DNA of 64,000 bases, taken from the NCBI GenBank assembly GCA_963678705.1, contig OY783210.1, positions 18,477,331 through 18,541,330 of the forward strand, read 5' to 3'. Source of the DNA: Panorpa germanica (taxonomy: Eukaryota; Arthropoda; Insecta; Mecoptera; Panorpidae). A model generated the notes under the pieces. It saw nothing but the letters and a program-made list of their open reading frames with translations, was not told where the DNA came from and ran no database searches. The position numbers and the translations under genes were made by a program. Position 1 is the first letter of the stretch. Every line of letters starts with the position of its first letter. Positions 32,070-44,642 of this stretch are shown in pieces.

Positions 32070-32900
32070 ATGTCGCGGGACCCCTATGGGCCCGGCGCGG
32101 GCGTGAGCGCGGGTAGTCGATCACCAGGCCGTACAGGAACGTCTGGTTCACGAAGATTAACAGAATTACCCACCGTGGATCGTTCCCCGTCTAGAGGCTA
32201 CCCTGGTGGTAGAGGTAGCCCATTGGGAAGGAAGGCATTGAGGCAGACGAGATCTGGAAATAGTTCGCCGGACCACGGCGGTTATGGGACATACCATCAC
32301 GCCATGGGATCTCCGTACTATGGACGTGAAGACGACTTGGGAAGTCCGGGTCTATTGGACGATCGCGGGAGATCGACAGGAGGAGGGACAGGACATCATC
32401 GTTCCAGAAGTGCCAGTCGACCAGCACTGGGCCATCCAATGACAGTGAGATATCAGTCTCTAGATCGGGGTGGAATTATGAGCGATGGCCACGATCGTGA
32501 ATTTCTTCCGATACGGGAACCACGGGAGCGGTCTCTGGATAGATCTGCTGCCAGGGACCGCTCTCTGGAACGCGGTCTATATCTTGAAGAAGAGCTGTAT
32601 GGTACAGCTTCTCGGTCGGCTAGACAATCTCCTAATCCTCATGGCCTGCTGGGTAGCAGTGGCAGAGATGGGGGCATGTTTCTTGGTGAATTGCAACATC
32701 AAAACAGTGATCTGCAAAGAGAACTTGGAAATCTTAAGAAAGAACTGGAACTCACCAATCAAAAACTCGGCTCCAGTATGCACAGTATTAAAACTTTCTG
32801 GTCTCCAGAACTCAAAAAGGAACGGGCTCTCCGGAAGGAAGAAAGCGCGAAGTACAGCCTCATCAACGACCAGTTGAAACTTCTCAACAGCGAAAATCAG
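32070..32900 (+). CDS. brp: Bruchpilot (ELKS/CAST/ERC active-zone scaffold), first coding exon
   Basis: 277 codons end ENQ at 32900, followed by the donor GTTAGTG. The protein organises presynaptic active zones and clusters calcium channels. Residues 1-200 are disordered and rich in Ser, Arg and Gly. They include HHRSRSASRP (109-118), RYQSLDRGG and DREFLPIREPRERS. From about 204 the coiled coil starts with LQHQNSDLQRELGNLKKEL, followed by the ELKS/ERC signature SIKTFWSPELKKERALRK (239-256). The part from Met79 (MGSPYYGRE) onward corresponds to the Drosophila BRP N-terminus as I know it, so residues 1-78 are an extension or a second start. The ATG at 32304 (GCCATGG) is in a better Kozak context than 32070 (CACATGT). 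The rest of the gene is not recognised in the window. Confidence 0.93.
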
Positions 32901-33190
32901 GTTAGTGATCATTTTCACGTTTTCATTTCTTATTTATTCTATTCTATGATTATTTTGAACTTGTTTTGCACGTAATGGAGATTTAGATTCAGATTTTATT
33001 TGAAACTATTTAAGTGCCAGATGTACGTTGCCGTAAATCAAAAGTTTCCCTTCACATTGAAAAACTTTTTCTCGAGAGTTGATGACTTATTGATTTTGCT
33101 CAAGGTTTTTACATAGTAAATCTAAATATATTTATAGAAACCGTCGCTCTTACTTTTATGACATAACAATACATACCTACTAAAAATAGT

Positions 33191-33270
33191 AATGTGTATT
33201 TAAGCTTTATCTAACATAACAAAAGTTACTGTTACGTAAACTATTTTACCTAATATGTAACATTTTACGT
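33191..33270 (+). repeat. Dispersed repeat, GTATTTAAGG family, 5' fragment
   Basis: AATGTGTATTTAAGCTTTAT followed by CTAACATAAC and TTTTACCTAATATGTAAC matches the first 80 bases of the 14844 copy. It is truncated after that. Confidence 0.35.
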
Positions 33271-34250
33271 TTTACAAGTATTATTTATTTTTAAACTTTC
33301 AAAATTATTTTTCACTTTTCGAAAACCCTAGTTTTATTGCTACAAGAATTATAAAATTACCTTTTTGTATTAATTTGAATCATAAAACATCTATTTGGCA
33401 AATTTTTATTGAATAAATGCTATAAGCGTTCATAGATAACCCTCTGACAACGTTTCTGCGGAAGCTATGCTTACTATTAATTAAATAGCAAACTATATTT
33501 AAATATTACTCTTTCTTACATATATATTACATAAATATTCATTTCGTATTAGTTGTGCTGTTATTCTTCTACGTAACTCTAGAACTACTTATCTAGTTAG
33601 GGTCGAGACGTTACTGATATTTTCTTGAAAGTCTAATCCATCAGTATTATGGAAAGATCATGTTTCTATCGTCAAATATTAGCTTTGGTCTCAAGCTAAA
33701 ATAAAGCAATGATGTCTTATATTGTATGATGGTTTTTCCTAGTAAAGATTTAAGGTTTTTACTATGTTATACACTATATATAAATTGTCTATGTCAAACT
33801 GGATGACGTAACCTTTAAATTAGTATTGACCTGCATATTTAAATCCTTCATCAACCTGAATTTCAGTAACTTAAAAATAGATTGTGTTATAGCATAGAAA
33901 TACCGAAGTCCATTGAATTAACCGTTCTAAGTCGGTCCACTACATTCTGTACTACACTATTAAAATGCTCTTAGATTCTTTGAATGTCAAGTATAATATC
34001 TTTATAAGATTTTTAATATTTTTACCCACAAAAAACTGAAGAATAAAACCCATAACCAATTTAAAAAATTTCATATTCGATCCTCAGCATGCAAAAATAT
34101 GTTAGAGATATTAATATTTCAAAACGTTCCCACTTTTGTTACTATCTTAAAAAATTGAATATAATTATTAATGCCCTTTATACGTGAAAAACTTCAAATA
34201 TTCCTTGCCTTTTGACTATTCTAGCATACGAACCCTTCACCGATCTATGT

Positions 34251-34299
34251 TTTTTTTTTTTTAATATAGATTTTTGGGCTTCGTAGGCACGTAGCCTTT
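34251..34299 (-). mobile_element. Short poly(A) retroposon, copy 3, with 12-14 bp duplication
   Basis: On the minus strand it reads AAAGGCTACGTGCCTACGAA, then GCCC, then AAAAATCTATATT and a poly(A) run. The flanks ACCGATCTATGT at 34239-34250 and ACCGATCTATGTT at 34300-34312 are a perfect duplication. The 5' end is truncated a few bases later than in copy 2, as expected of reverse-transcribed copies. Confidence 0.8.
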
Positions 34300-34450
34300 A
34301 CCGATCTATGTTGAAACGGATGTTTTGTGATTTAACAATGGTAATTTTCTTACGATTGTTTTGTAAAATTAAGAATTATTAATTGAACATATAACAAATA
34401 TTGTCATGTAAAGAAAATTTCAGAGATATTTGTTTCTAAAGTCAAAATCA

Positions 34451-34640
34451 CGATAGATCGGCGGTGACTTATACTTAACAGAGGTTATAAGAGCGGTATA
34501 AATTTATAATACGATAATGAATTTTGTCTTATTCGTTTCTATATACATTATAGAAAAATAAATGAGTCAGTGCTTTTTAGTTATATCAGCAGTTTATACC
34601 CCACAACTTGTTTTAAATATGAGTCACCGCCGAACTCTCG
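34451..34640 (+). mobile_element. 200-bp MITE, TTCGGCGGCGAC ends, copy 2
   Basis: The left end CGATAGATCGGCGGTGACTT and the right end GAGTCACCGCCGAACTCTCG are inverted repeats. The body matches 15385-15568 over about 170 bases, including CTATATACATTATAGAAAAA. This copy keeps both ends complete. Confidence 0.75.
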
Positions 34641-36844
34641 TAACTTCAACCATATATAAAATATGTTGAAAATGAGCTGCTTTTTATCGTTTTCGACTAT
34701 CTCGATCTAATCTAATGACTAGAAGATCGCTACTTGACAGAACAACGACGGAACAGAGCGAAATTATACATGTTTTAGTTTACATAGAGATTTCTGTAGA
34801 TAATGGAAATAGAATAAGATCCACGCACAAGGACAATGGTCACTGTTAGAATTGTTAAATAATTTATTATTTACGAAATATAAGCGCGACAAAATTTGCA
34901 ATTTTTATACTTTTATAATTTTGGCACAGACAAAATTTTCAAATAGCCATTTATCCTGTTTTTTAGTTGAATCACTATTCTCATCAAGACTAGAAAGGCT
35001 ACAAATTAAATATTCAATTAACAATGTTTGTTTAAATTTTTATTTTGAATTTTATACTTGTGACAATATTAAGTTAGTTTTATGTAATTATAAAACACTA
35101 ATAACCTACAAGCAACGATTATGAGTCATTCTCAATCCTCATCTAAAACAAGCAACTCTACTAACGAGTCAAACAAGAGTACCACATGTGGTTATAATTA
35201 AACACAGAAACTGCGCAATCAACATTTAAATTGTATTACATGAATGACTCTATATACCAGATAGGCTGCAGTACACTAAGGAATGTTATTTCACTCGTAA
35301 TGTCAGCTATAGTGTAAGTACTTTGTTACCGACGGCAACGCTCCGGATGTTGTAATATTAAATTACTTATTAAATTGCAAGAGTACTGCAAATTTGCTTG
35401 CGTAAATTTTATAAATATAAAATAGATTCATTGAAATTTATATTAGTTAATAAAAATTGAATTAAAAGGGAAATAAGTTATATACTTAGAAGTAATTTAA
35501 CACGTGTGTCTTTATTCAGTTAAGATTACATTGACATTTTATAAATATTTTATGAGTTTACAAAACAATATAATAAATGCCAGACATGTTATCATCTTGA
35601 GAAGGTAGTTGCGTCACATTACTAGCGACCGGAACTCAGGAATTGAGCCACAGACTAGATTCAGATTCGATTTTAGTTTCATTTATTATTACGCTTCAGA
35701 TTTACGGAGTCTGTCGGTTTACACAAGTTGATTCGATTTGAAAATGTACGTTTTAAATTGTATTTGTGTTTTGCATTAAAACTACCTCTTTCCAGTAGCC
35801 TTCACTTGAAGCCTTAGCCTTTTTTAGACATTGCATATTTTATTATCTGATTAGAAACAGTGCGGTTCTTCCTTATCATTAGATCGGATCAGATCTCCGT
35901 CGAGCGAACAGATTGTCTCAAACTAAAAGGTCCTTATTTGATAGCTTATCAAAAGAAACAACAAAAAGTAGTTAAGAATTAATTAATAATACCTAAACAG
36001 ACTTTTTCGTACTATTTTCATTATTAAATTTAATAAATACGAGATTTTACGTGGACAGATTTAAATTGAATTGGAAATCTAAAGGGCTCACAAATATAAA
36101 TCACGAGTTGCAAATTTTCGTTTGAATATTACCGTCGGCAAGTCGAAACTTGAAATGAAGTCAAACGTATTATACTTTTTACAGATTTGTTTACTTTAAT
36201 ATAATTCCGAGACTGGGTATTAGAAAAACAACTACTAAAAATGGAATAAGATTGTTTCTCAATCAGTCTAACTTATAACATATAAATAATAATAAAAAGT
36301 TATAAATATTCTTCTATAATTTGTATTAAAACACAAAATTACCATATTTCCATTGTGTGTCCCTTCCTGTTCCTGTTTGTCTTGTATGCCTCCTTGGTTA
36401 GTTCATGTGTTCGATGTACATGATTGATTTCTTCGTATGAGCGAGCATGTTATATTACTCTGGGTTTATTGTTAGGAGTTAGGACAATAAAACAACCAAC
36501 GAAGGGACAGGAGGGGGGCGGAGCAGTACGCATATCTAACTAACTTTTTAGTATTGAAATTAATTAATTAATATGCATTAAAAATATGCTGAATAGCTTC
36601 ATAACATAAGAGGTTGGGGGATGATTTTTTGTTGTTCATGTTTTTGTAGATTTTATTTATAAACAGCCAAGGGGCCTTGATTTTATGATAATGTTAGCAT
36701 TGATGGACGAAGATTTTACTCGATAAATAGAGTACCAAAGAATATGTAACATAAGAAAGTTACATTTTAAGTAAAAACTGTTTCCCGTTAGATATACAAC
36801 GTTCTGGGATCTATTTTGTTGTTTATTGAATGCAATACGTATTG

Positions 36845-37227
36845 CAGTAGACTATCTTTAATCCGGCATTCTTTGGTTTCGCACATTCTATAGTCCGGCA
36901 CCGTTTTTTTTTTAATTTTGTAGTATAGCGCTTTTATGATAGTAGATTAAAATCGACAAAAGTATGATATTGAATAATATAATTTTTCAATGGTTGAATT
37001 TCATTTTGTACTCTTTGTTTTTCTTTAAACTCCGGGCTTGATAGAAACGAGAAATACTCTTTCATATATTTATTGTCTGCTCAGGTTCAGAATTTGTGTA
37101 AGCTTATGAAACGCATGTTTCGCATGTTTCTCGTAGAATTTATCTTTTGTATATCCGTTAAAGGTACATTGACGTTGTTTAATACGATAAAATCACTAGA
37201 ACGCAACATATTATAGAGAGTCTATTG
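36845..37227. mobile_element. Pogo/Tigger-like non-autonomous fragment
   Basis: CAGTAGACTATCTTTAATCC and the nearby GGCATTCTTTGG / TATAGTCCGGCACCG words resemble pogo-class inverted ends. At the right, AGAGAGTCTATTG mirrors CAGTAGACT imperfectly. The expected TA target duplication is not intact. It has no transposase motif over 383 bp. Confidence 0.4.
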
Positions 37228-38112
37228 TAATTGTAAAAATATGTTCTATTTCATTGATTAAAAAAAACAGCATCCAATCCTAAAAGAAATAGCGGTACTA
37301 TAGGACTCGAATTCGAAAATATAGCAGCTTGGTAACAATGCCTCAACGTTCTGTATCACTGTACTGTCTCAAAGATGTTATTAAAAGCAATAAGACATAA
37401 AAGTTAACTATTAGAAACAGGGTAAAATCTTATATTAACATGTTACTATTTTTTTCGTCTTTTTCATTTGAAATTTCTATAATACTTAAAATTAGATTTA
37501 TTATTTTGTACCGCATCTTTTTTATCATTGAATTATGACTATGTATCCTTGTAGTACATAGATGTATATACATCATGTATATTTACCATTTGCTTAGACT
37601 TGTGTTTCGTTAAACCGCTAGGCGCTAAGGATACATAAGTATTGATTTTTCATTTTTCCAGGTAAATAGTGTTTTGAATAGTTTTATGTAGGACAAGTTT
37701 AAATAAGATTCTAAATATTTTAGGAAGATACTTTATTTGTTATTTAAATGTAAAATAAAGGGGCCTTTATTTGCGTGTTGTTTGGTTTTATAATAACTCA
37801 TTATGATTATAGAAATATTAGTTCAATTTGTAAAGCCATTTGAAGCCAATGCGGTTGAGTTCATTAATACATTGGAAAACATAATCATATTTAGAAGCTA
37901 TAAAAAGAAGGAGTAAATCCTTTAATAACTAAAATTAATTTTACTTATTACATTAAAACTTTAAAAATTTACTTCAAACAAATTATTTTGTTTTTTCTAC
38001 GCTTAATTGTGTTAATCGCTTTCTGTCAAAGTTATGTGAATTCTTATAAATATAATACATATATAATGAAGTGTTTTGCCATAGAGAAGCAATAGTTAGT
38101 TACCTTGAGAGA

Positions 38113-38163
38113 AATAATGGTAAATTTTCTGTTAGAAGATCGGCAGAACGATTTACCATTATT
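38113..38163. repeat. 51-bp imperfect hairpin
   Basis: AATAATGGTAAAT (38113-38125) pairs exactly with ATTTACCATTATT (38151-38163). An inner pair TTCTG / CAGAA extends the stem to about 18 pairs with a ~12-base loop. The size is short for a typical insect microRNA precursor but the pairing is good. A MITE remnant is an alternative. Confidence 0.5.
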
Positions 38164-39378
38164 ATACCATACCAAAGACGTTCAGTTAAAGTTTAGTCAC
38201 AATTTACAACGACGCCATCAGATTTGTCATTACATTACATTTGTATAAAAAATGCAGTTATTTAAGTCGTGTCCTTTACATTATTTTCAAAAGATTGCAA
38301 GTCCAAATCCCATTCTAAGTTTTAACAGACATTATTCAGACCATACCACACGTGTAAAATAGAGGTTTAGTGGATTAGAATGTTCATATATAAATTTTCC
38401 TGAATTTCCGCATTTTGTTTTTGTAATTACTACTAAAACAACAAGCTGTAGGTAATAGTTGTAGCAGCAAAACGTTAATCTTTGATGCTCTGGTAAACCT
38501 TTGAAAAGCCGACTACGTTCACACTCGGTACATATATAATACTCGTACAAGCTGAAAAACTGAACTTAAATTTAATGTTTTGTTATGGTGTTAAATCCCA
38601 TTTAATCTTGTTTTATTTTCATTATAAAATAGTTTCTCATTCTGTTGAATATTATGAATGAATTTCAACAATCATAATCATTGCCCCTTATGACTCATAC
38701 ATTAAAAAGAAATTGTTTTGTCATAGTATTCGTTTTTTAAAATATTAAATAATGATATAATGTGAAGACTATGAAGACTTGAGTAATATTTATGCAATAT
38801 AAAATAAAAACCTTCCGTATTATCCCTGCGAGGAGGTGAATATTTTTTAATATGCTTGTTCGCATTTCTTTCTTTCTTGTTCTTAAAAAGAAAAATATTA
38901 GAAAATTAATTATACAAAGATTGTAGCAAAAAGATATTCTACCTGGAATTCTTGGTGTATAAATCCGGTGCTAAATGTGTCCTTTCTTTGTAGGTGTACA
39001 TGATGTTCTATAGGTCTGTCTGTATACACATGATTACAGGGGATTGTCAGTTTCAGTGTGTGTTAGAATGTAGGGTGTATGTCGTGTAATTTAATCAAAC
39101 ATTCTGTTTCCCTGTTTGGAACAAACAAGGGTAAAAGCTAGAAGGATGTTCTCATATAACTTCACCATCCTTCTCGTCCTAACATAGCGTAAAAGTAAAT
39201 GACAACTTTGTTGGAACAGTATATTTGCATATTTGAAGGCCGTTCGGGCAGATGGACGGACGAAGTTAGTGCTTCATATTAAAGTTGTTCGTCCAAGAAG
39301 GGTTTACACAGAAACTTCATATCAAACTTTATCTATACACACTTGTACAAAAGTATATTTCGTCACATTTGTCACAAT

Positions 39379-39391
39379 ATATATATATATA
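39379..39391. repeat. Short TA run
   Basis: About 13 bases of alternating T and A. It has no further context. Confidence 0.6.
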
Positions 39392-40167
39392 GAGAATGTT
39401 TTTAACTAAGGAATTATCAGTAGAATTGACTTCTCGGACCAAAGTTATATTTTCATGGGTTTGGTAGTTATTACGTTAAATTGATTATATACATGCATAA
39501 CAATAAACTTGAAAGGGGTGTATCCCACATATAATTGAGGCCACGACATCACTAAAACTGGCAGGAGGCCGTCGGTGACAGGATTTGGTATTGAAAAATA
39601 GATTCAGGTTAAATAATTCTTAAAGATACGTCTACCTCAGATTTTTATTGCGTTTTCCTTGCACATGAACTGTTTTTGCACATCTCCATTGGAAGTTTCA
39701 TTGGAAAAACTGTGCTTTTTAGAAATTGGTCTATAACTCCCACATTTTTTTATTTAAATTTTAATACAGGTTTAATACATTTTAAGATAAAAGATGTGCT
39801 GCATATTAATAAAAAAAGTTAGTTGAAGTCTTGTAAAAAATATAACTCAAAGTACAAAATAGACCAGGCTCCCAGGGCAGTTTCAGCAATGTCGAAAGCG
39901 ATCGGAACACTAAAGGTAGCGGCGCTCCCCTGCGCCACTCTCTTGACTAAGTGTTGGAACGGCAAGATGTCTTTTTATACAGCCTAAGGTCTCAGATACC
40001 CGGGTGCCTAGTCTATATTGTATTTATATACTTTTCAAAACTATTTGTGGTCGTCTCAGGTAATACTTTTATTAACTTGCAGTAAACTAGCAAGTGTGAA
40101 ACTGCACTGAAGGATAATTTGTATATGAGAAGTAGAAAATGAATCTTGGAATTAGCTTATAGCAACC

Positions 40168-40417
40168 CAGTAAACAATTTGGTGAAGTGCCCTATTTAGT
40201 GACGTTTCTATCAGTATTTCACTTCAATTATAGTTCGCATCAACTTTATCTTCATTTGTATTCCGACAGGTGGAGTAATTTCGCCATTTGTAGCCGATAA
40301 AGAAGACATTTTATATGAAAAAATGTGAGAAACTGAACTATAAATGAACTCTTTTATGACAAAAAAATCATGACGCATCTTCCATATGATGCCAAAGTGA
40401 CTCCAAAATGTTTACTG
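40168..40417 (+). mobile_element. 250-bp MITE, CAGTAAACA ends, copy 3
   Basis: This is the best preserved copy. It begins CAGTAAACAATTTGGTGAAG and ends TGACTCCAAAATGTTTACTG, about 15 bases of inverted repeat. Internal shared words are GTTCGCATCAACTTTATCTT and TTCCGACAGGTGGAGTAATT. No transposase and no clear target duplication are present. Confidence 0.8.
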
Positions 40418-42154
40418 TACTGGGAAGTGAGCAGTTATCTTAAACACACGCTGATAATAAATAACCTTTTTTGAAAATGAAAAAAGAAAACACAAAAAAA
40501 TTATCATGCATAGTATATAAACGCAACAAGTTTAAAAAACATCGGCCTTATCGCTGTAAGAACTTAATCGAAACAAAAACTGATCATGTAATTGCTAGAC
40601 GGTGTATATTTCATCGGATACAAAAACTAAAATCTATTATCAGAATACAGAGAAGTAAAGTTACCTCCCTTTATTCGATTCCGTTTAAGCCACCCAATCT
40701 TCATACACAATTCCGATCGTGAAGTATTTTTAGTACATGTATGTCAAATGTCAAATTATAAAAATAGAAACTATTTTATATTTCATAAGAACACCACTTA
40801 AATACATATAAGTTCGATTGAAAACTATTTAAAGACTTGCTAAGCCGTAGTGAACTTCTCTAAACGATTTGTTCATCAATATATAATAAACTAACAGAAT
40901 TTATAAATTATTTCATTAATTTCAGTGCATTGGTTTCATATTGCATTTTTCTAATACATATGAGTACAAAGTTTTGTACGAGTATAGCATAAAAATACTA
41001 ATTTTACTAGATGGTATAGGTTTTTTATATAGCATGCTTTCCACCAGATGGCTATCAAACACCTTACAGCTCACTGAACCTTAATTTAATTGGCGGTGAA
41101 ATTTTTGTGAATTCTTTGTAATTTAATACTGCATTTACACGATCAGTTTTGCGCTCCTAAAATCGGCGCCGCTCAAAATACAAATTGTATTAAATATACA
41201 CATATTTAAACATTATTTGAATTTTAAATCAGAGATAATAATAACCAAACAAGTCTTTGAAAATGTGTGCATTTTTTATCAACTCACTTTAATATCTTTG
41301 TTAGAAATCAACCAGTGATAAATAAATCAAATTTACTAGAAATAAATAACTAAAATATAATCATAGTTCGTTGCTAATGGCTTGAATGATAAGTATGAAT
41401 ATAAATAGAATAATTTTTATAATTAATTACAGTTAAAACAAAACATGAATTGTATTTTAAATCAATCCATTAACTACAAAATACACTTGTCAGTTCAATT
41501 ATGCATATTTCTGTAGAATTTAACTCTTAATTACTGTTTAAACATGGTCTGTACGCTGTACCCACTCCACGGTTGTTTTATGTCAGTGTTTGTTTAGTTT
41601 AGATGTATATCGCTCTCGTTTTGTATGTATAAACATTGTGTTATATTTCCGAGCTTTACGTTATTGAAGAATAATGTATTCTAATTTTAATGGAATATTT
41701 TAACAAGATGTACCAGACATAGAGTACTTACTGCTGTAAAAAAAAAAAGGAGAATATGATCTAATGGAAATCTTAAACAAATTTCATTAGGTTCTTATTG
41801 CGATGTTAAGCAACATCATTCAATTTAAATTACTTTTGTATAATTAGAAATGTGTGTAATATAGAATTGTCTAAAACGCTAACAGTCTAACGAGAGCCTT
41901 GTCTTCATTAACCAATTCTAAATACATTTTGCTTGAATGTTCTTTTTAACAGAATGTATTCTTCAATCTCAATAATAACTTTGTCATTTCATAAACAAAA
42001 TAAAGAATATTTTCAAATTGAATTGTAAATTAGGTATCCAAGGTAGCCTATATACCAAATTTCAACTTTCTAGCTTATTTTTTACCCTCACCAAAAACAG
42101 TTCAAGCGTCCATATCATGGTCAAAATTATTCTTTTGTTCCGTAAGAGCATAGT

Positions 42155-42798
42155 AATGGACTTGTGTCCTCATTTTTTTTAGTGGTCGATTTTTCAATTG
42201 TTGATTGAAATTGATGTTAATAAATGTGTATTGGCGTGTCTATTTTATTAAATATCTAAATGTTGACGGAGATATAGCAATTAAAAGTTGGAATTGTAGT
42301 TTTAGCGCTAGAAATGGTCAACCATATTTGTATGACGTGAAATGCATTTTAACATCAGGTATTTGTTGAGTAGGTCAGTGCTGTGGTAATGTTTTGTAGC
42401 TGTTGGTAGTCAAATAATCAAGTCAAATCAAAGAATAATAAGTTTTTATTTTATTTAACCCTGCTAAGGCAGACATAATATTGAAATTTGATTGTTCCTT
42501 GAAATAGCTGTAAATAATATTTGATATTTTGATATATAAATACATATAGCAGAGATTTATGAGCTGTAAGGTTGGTAACCTTACACTAGGATTATGATGT
42601 CACATGCACTTGGAATGTGTACAACGTTGAATCCCTTTAATAATTAAAGAGACAAAATGACTTTTTTAATTGTTAATATCTCTTAACATATAAGGAGTTA
42701 TTAAGAAATAATTGAACATTTGAGGTTCTAGTAACCCACTTTATCAATATATAGTAGTACACTTTTGTAGAAATTAAGACATAGGACACAAGCCCATT
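42155..42798 (+). mobile_element. 640-bp non-autonomous DNA transposon, copy 3
   Basis: The ends are AATGGACTTGTGTCCT and AGGACACAAGCCCATT, and the length is 644 bp. It is very similar to the copy at 12929. It forms an inverted pair with 44034-44642. Confidence 0.85.
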
Positions 42799-44033
42799 TT
42801 AATGCAATACTTTATCTTTGTAACATTTTCTTACAAACATATCTTTCATCTTACATCTTACATTAGTAAGACAAGTTTCCATAAGACATTACTTCTAGTA
42901 GACTAGTACATAATTCACATTACTTATGCAAAGTATTCATCTTTGAAATGAAAGAGGAAATATGCAAATTATTCAACAACTGTCGTATTTCAAATAAAAT
43001 ATATAGAAATGCATAACTATGCTATGTCTTTTGGAGAACAATAGACGCCGGCACCGACGCCGACCTTTTGGAGTGTTGCTTTGTATAAACTACATGACTT
43101 CACTGTATACTAATTTCTAACACAAGTTTTTATTTTAGATGCTCATACTACATACTTATTTTATTGCAGTGTATGTAGAAGGAGAAGTGAAAAAGGAATA
43201 CTCGCTATGGTCAAAACTTTGCAACCGGTTTTTAACCTACATATATCTTGATCAGCTATCAACTTCTAATTTTGCAGACACACTCTTTGTGGATGACACT
43301 GCAATGCGGTACAATAATATTCCGTTAGAATTAATTTTTTAAATAATCCATAGATAATAAATATAAGCGTAATAATAAAAGCGAAGGATTTCATAATAAA
43401 AGCGTGGGGCGCGAAAATAAAGAAATTTATGCCAAATAATTTTTCCTTTTTACACCAATAATTATTTTATGCATGTTAATAAATATTAGTTTATTTTATA
43501 AATTAGTGCATTTATTTTTATTTAGAACGTTTTAGTCATAATTATATTTGCAGTCTCATAAAGGCTCTACGAAACGTTGTATTTAATTAAATAATAATAT
43601 TAATTCGATTATTTGATTATTACGTGTTAATTATTAATTAAAACTTTAAAGTTATTATTTTTAATTATAGTTCTAGTTTTTACCTGCAGTGTAAATTAGT
43701 TGCTGCTGCTGCTGTTGTGTAATCGAATTTCCCGCTGCAACTTGATAAAATAAAAATAGATTGAATTCGCGGTGAAACATACTTTTTCCCGTATAAAGTT
43801 ATAAAATGTGTACACTGTAGAAATATGTATGTATAGAGTAATTTAAAACTAATTTTGAATTTTTGAGTGCAAACCTCTTTACAACATGGTTTTATATAAT
43901 TGAATTTTAATTATTTTTTTCCAATATATGCAATATCTCGCGTAGTTGACGCTCGGTGGGGCTCAATTCCTGAGGTCAAAATTTATGATATGATAGACAC
44001 TTAATAGTACTTCTATATCTAACAATGGGCTTG

Positions 44034-44642
44034 TGTCCTATGTATTAATTTCTATAAAACTGTACTATATATTGATAAAGTGGGTTACTAGAACCTCAAA
44101 TGTTCAATTATTTTTTAATAACTCCTTATATGTTGTGAGATATTAACAATTAAAAAAGTCATTTTGTCTCTTTAATTATTAAAGTGATTCAACATGCAGT
44201 AAATGCATGTGACATTACAACTGCTGCCAACCTTACAGCTCATAAATCTCTGCTATATGTATTTACATATCAAAATATCAAATATTATTTACATTTATTT
44301 CAACGAACAATAAAATTTCAATATTATGTCTGCCTTAGCAGGGTTAAATAAAATAAAAACTTATTATTCTTTGACTTGACTTGATTATTTCGACTACCAA
44401 CAGCTACTATTACCACAGCACTGACCTACTCAACAAATAACTGAAGTTAAAATGCAGTTCACGTCATATAAATATGGCCGACCATTTCTAGCGCTAAAAC
44501 TACAATTCAAATTTTTATTTGCTATATCTCCGTCAACATTTAGATATTTAATAAAATAGACACGCCAATACACATTTATTAACATCAATTTTAATCAACA
44601 ATTGAAAAATCGACCACTAAAAAGTGAGGACACAAGCCCATT
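44034..44642 (-). mobile_element. 640-bp non-autonomous DNA transposon, copy 4
   Basis: The ends are AATGGGCTTGTGTCCT and AGGACACAAGCCCATT, and the length is 609 bp, with small internal deletions relative to the others. It faces the copy at 42155-42798 across 1.2 kb, so a transcript through both could fold into a ~600-bp duplex. Confidence 0.85.

Noticed and set aside
32191-32918. Other open frames overlapping the bruchpilot exon (both strands)
   Set aside because: They are shadow frames of a real coding exon and have no motifs.
32901-32975. Extension of the bruchpilot frame to a 301-residue protein
   Set aside because: The last 24 codons read through the donor GTTAGTG. The known protein continues from ENQ with coiled coil, not with hydrophobic VSDHFHVFISYLF.
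39860-40010. GC-richer patch as a structural RNA or exon
   Set aside because: No RNA signature, no long frame and no splice sites could be identified; it is only noted as unassigned.
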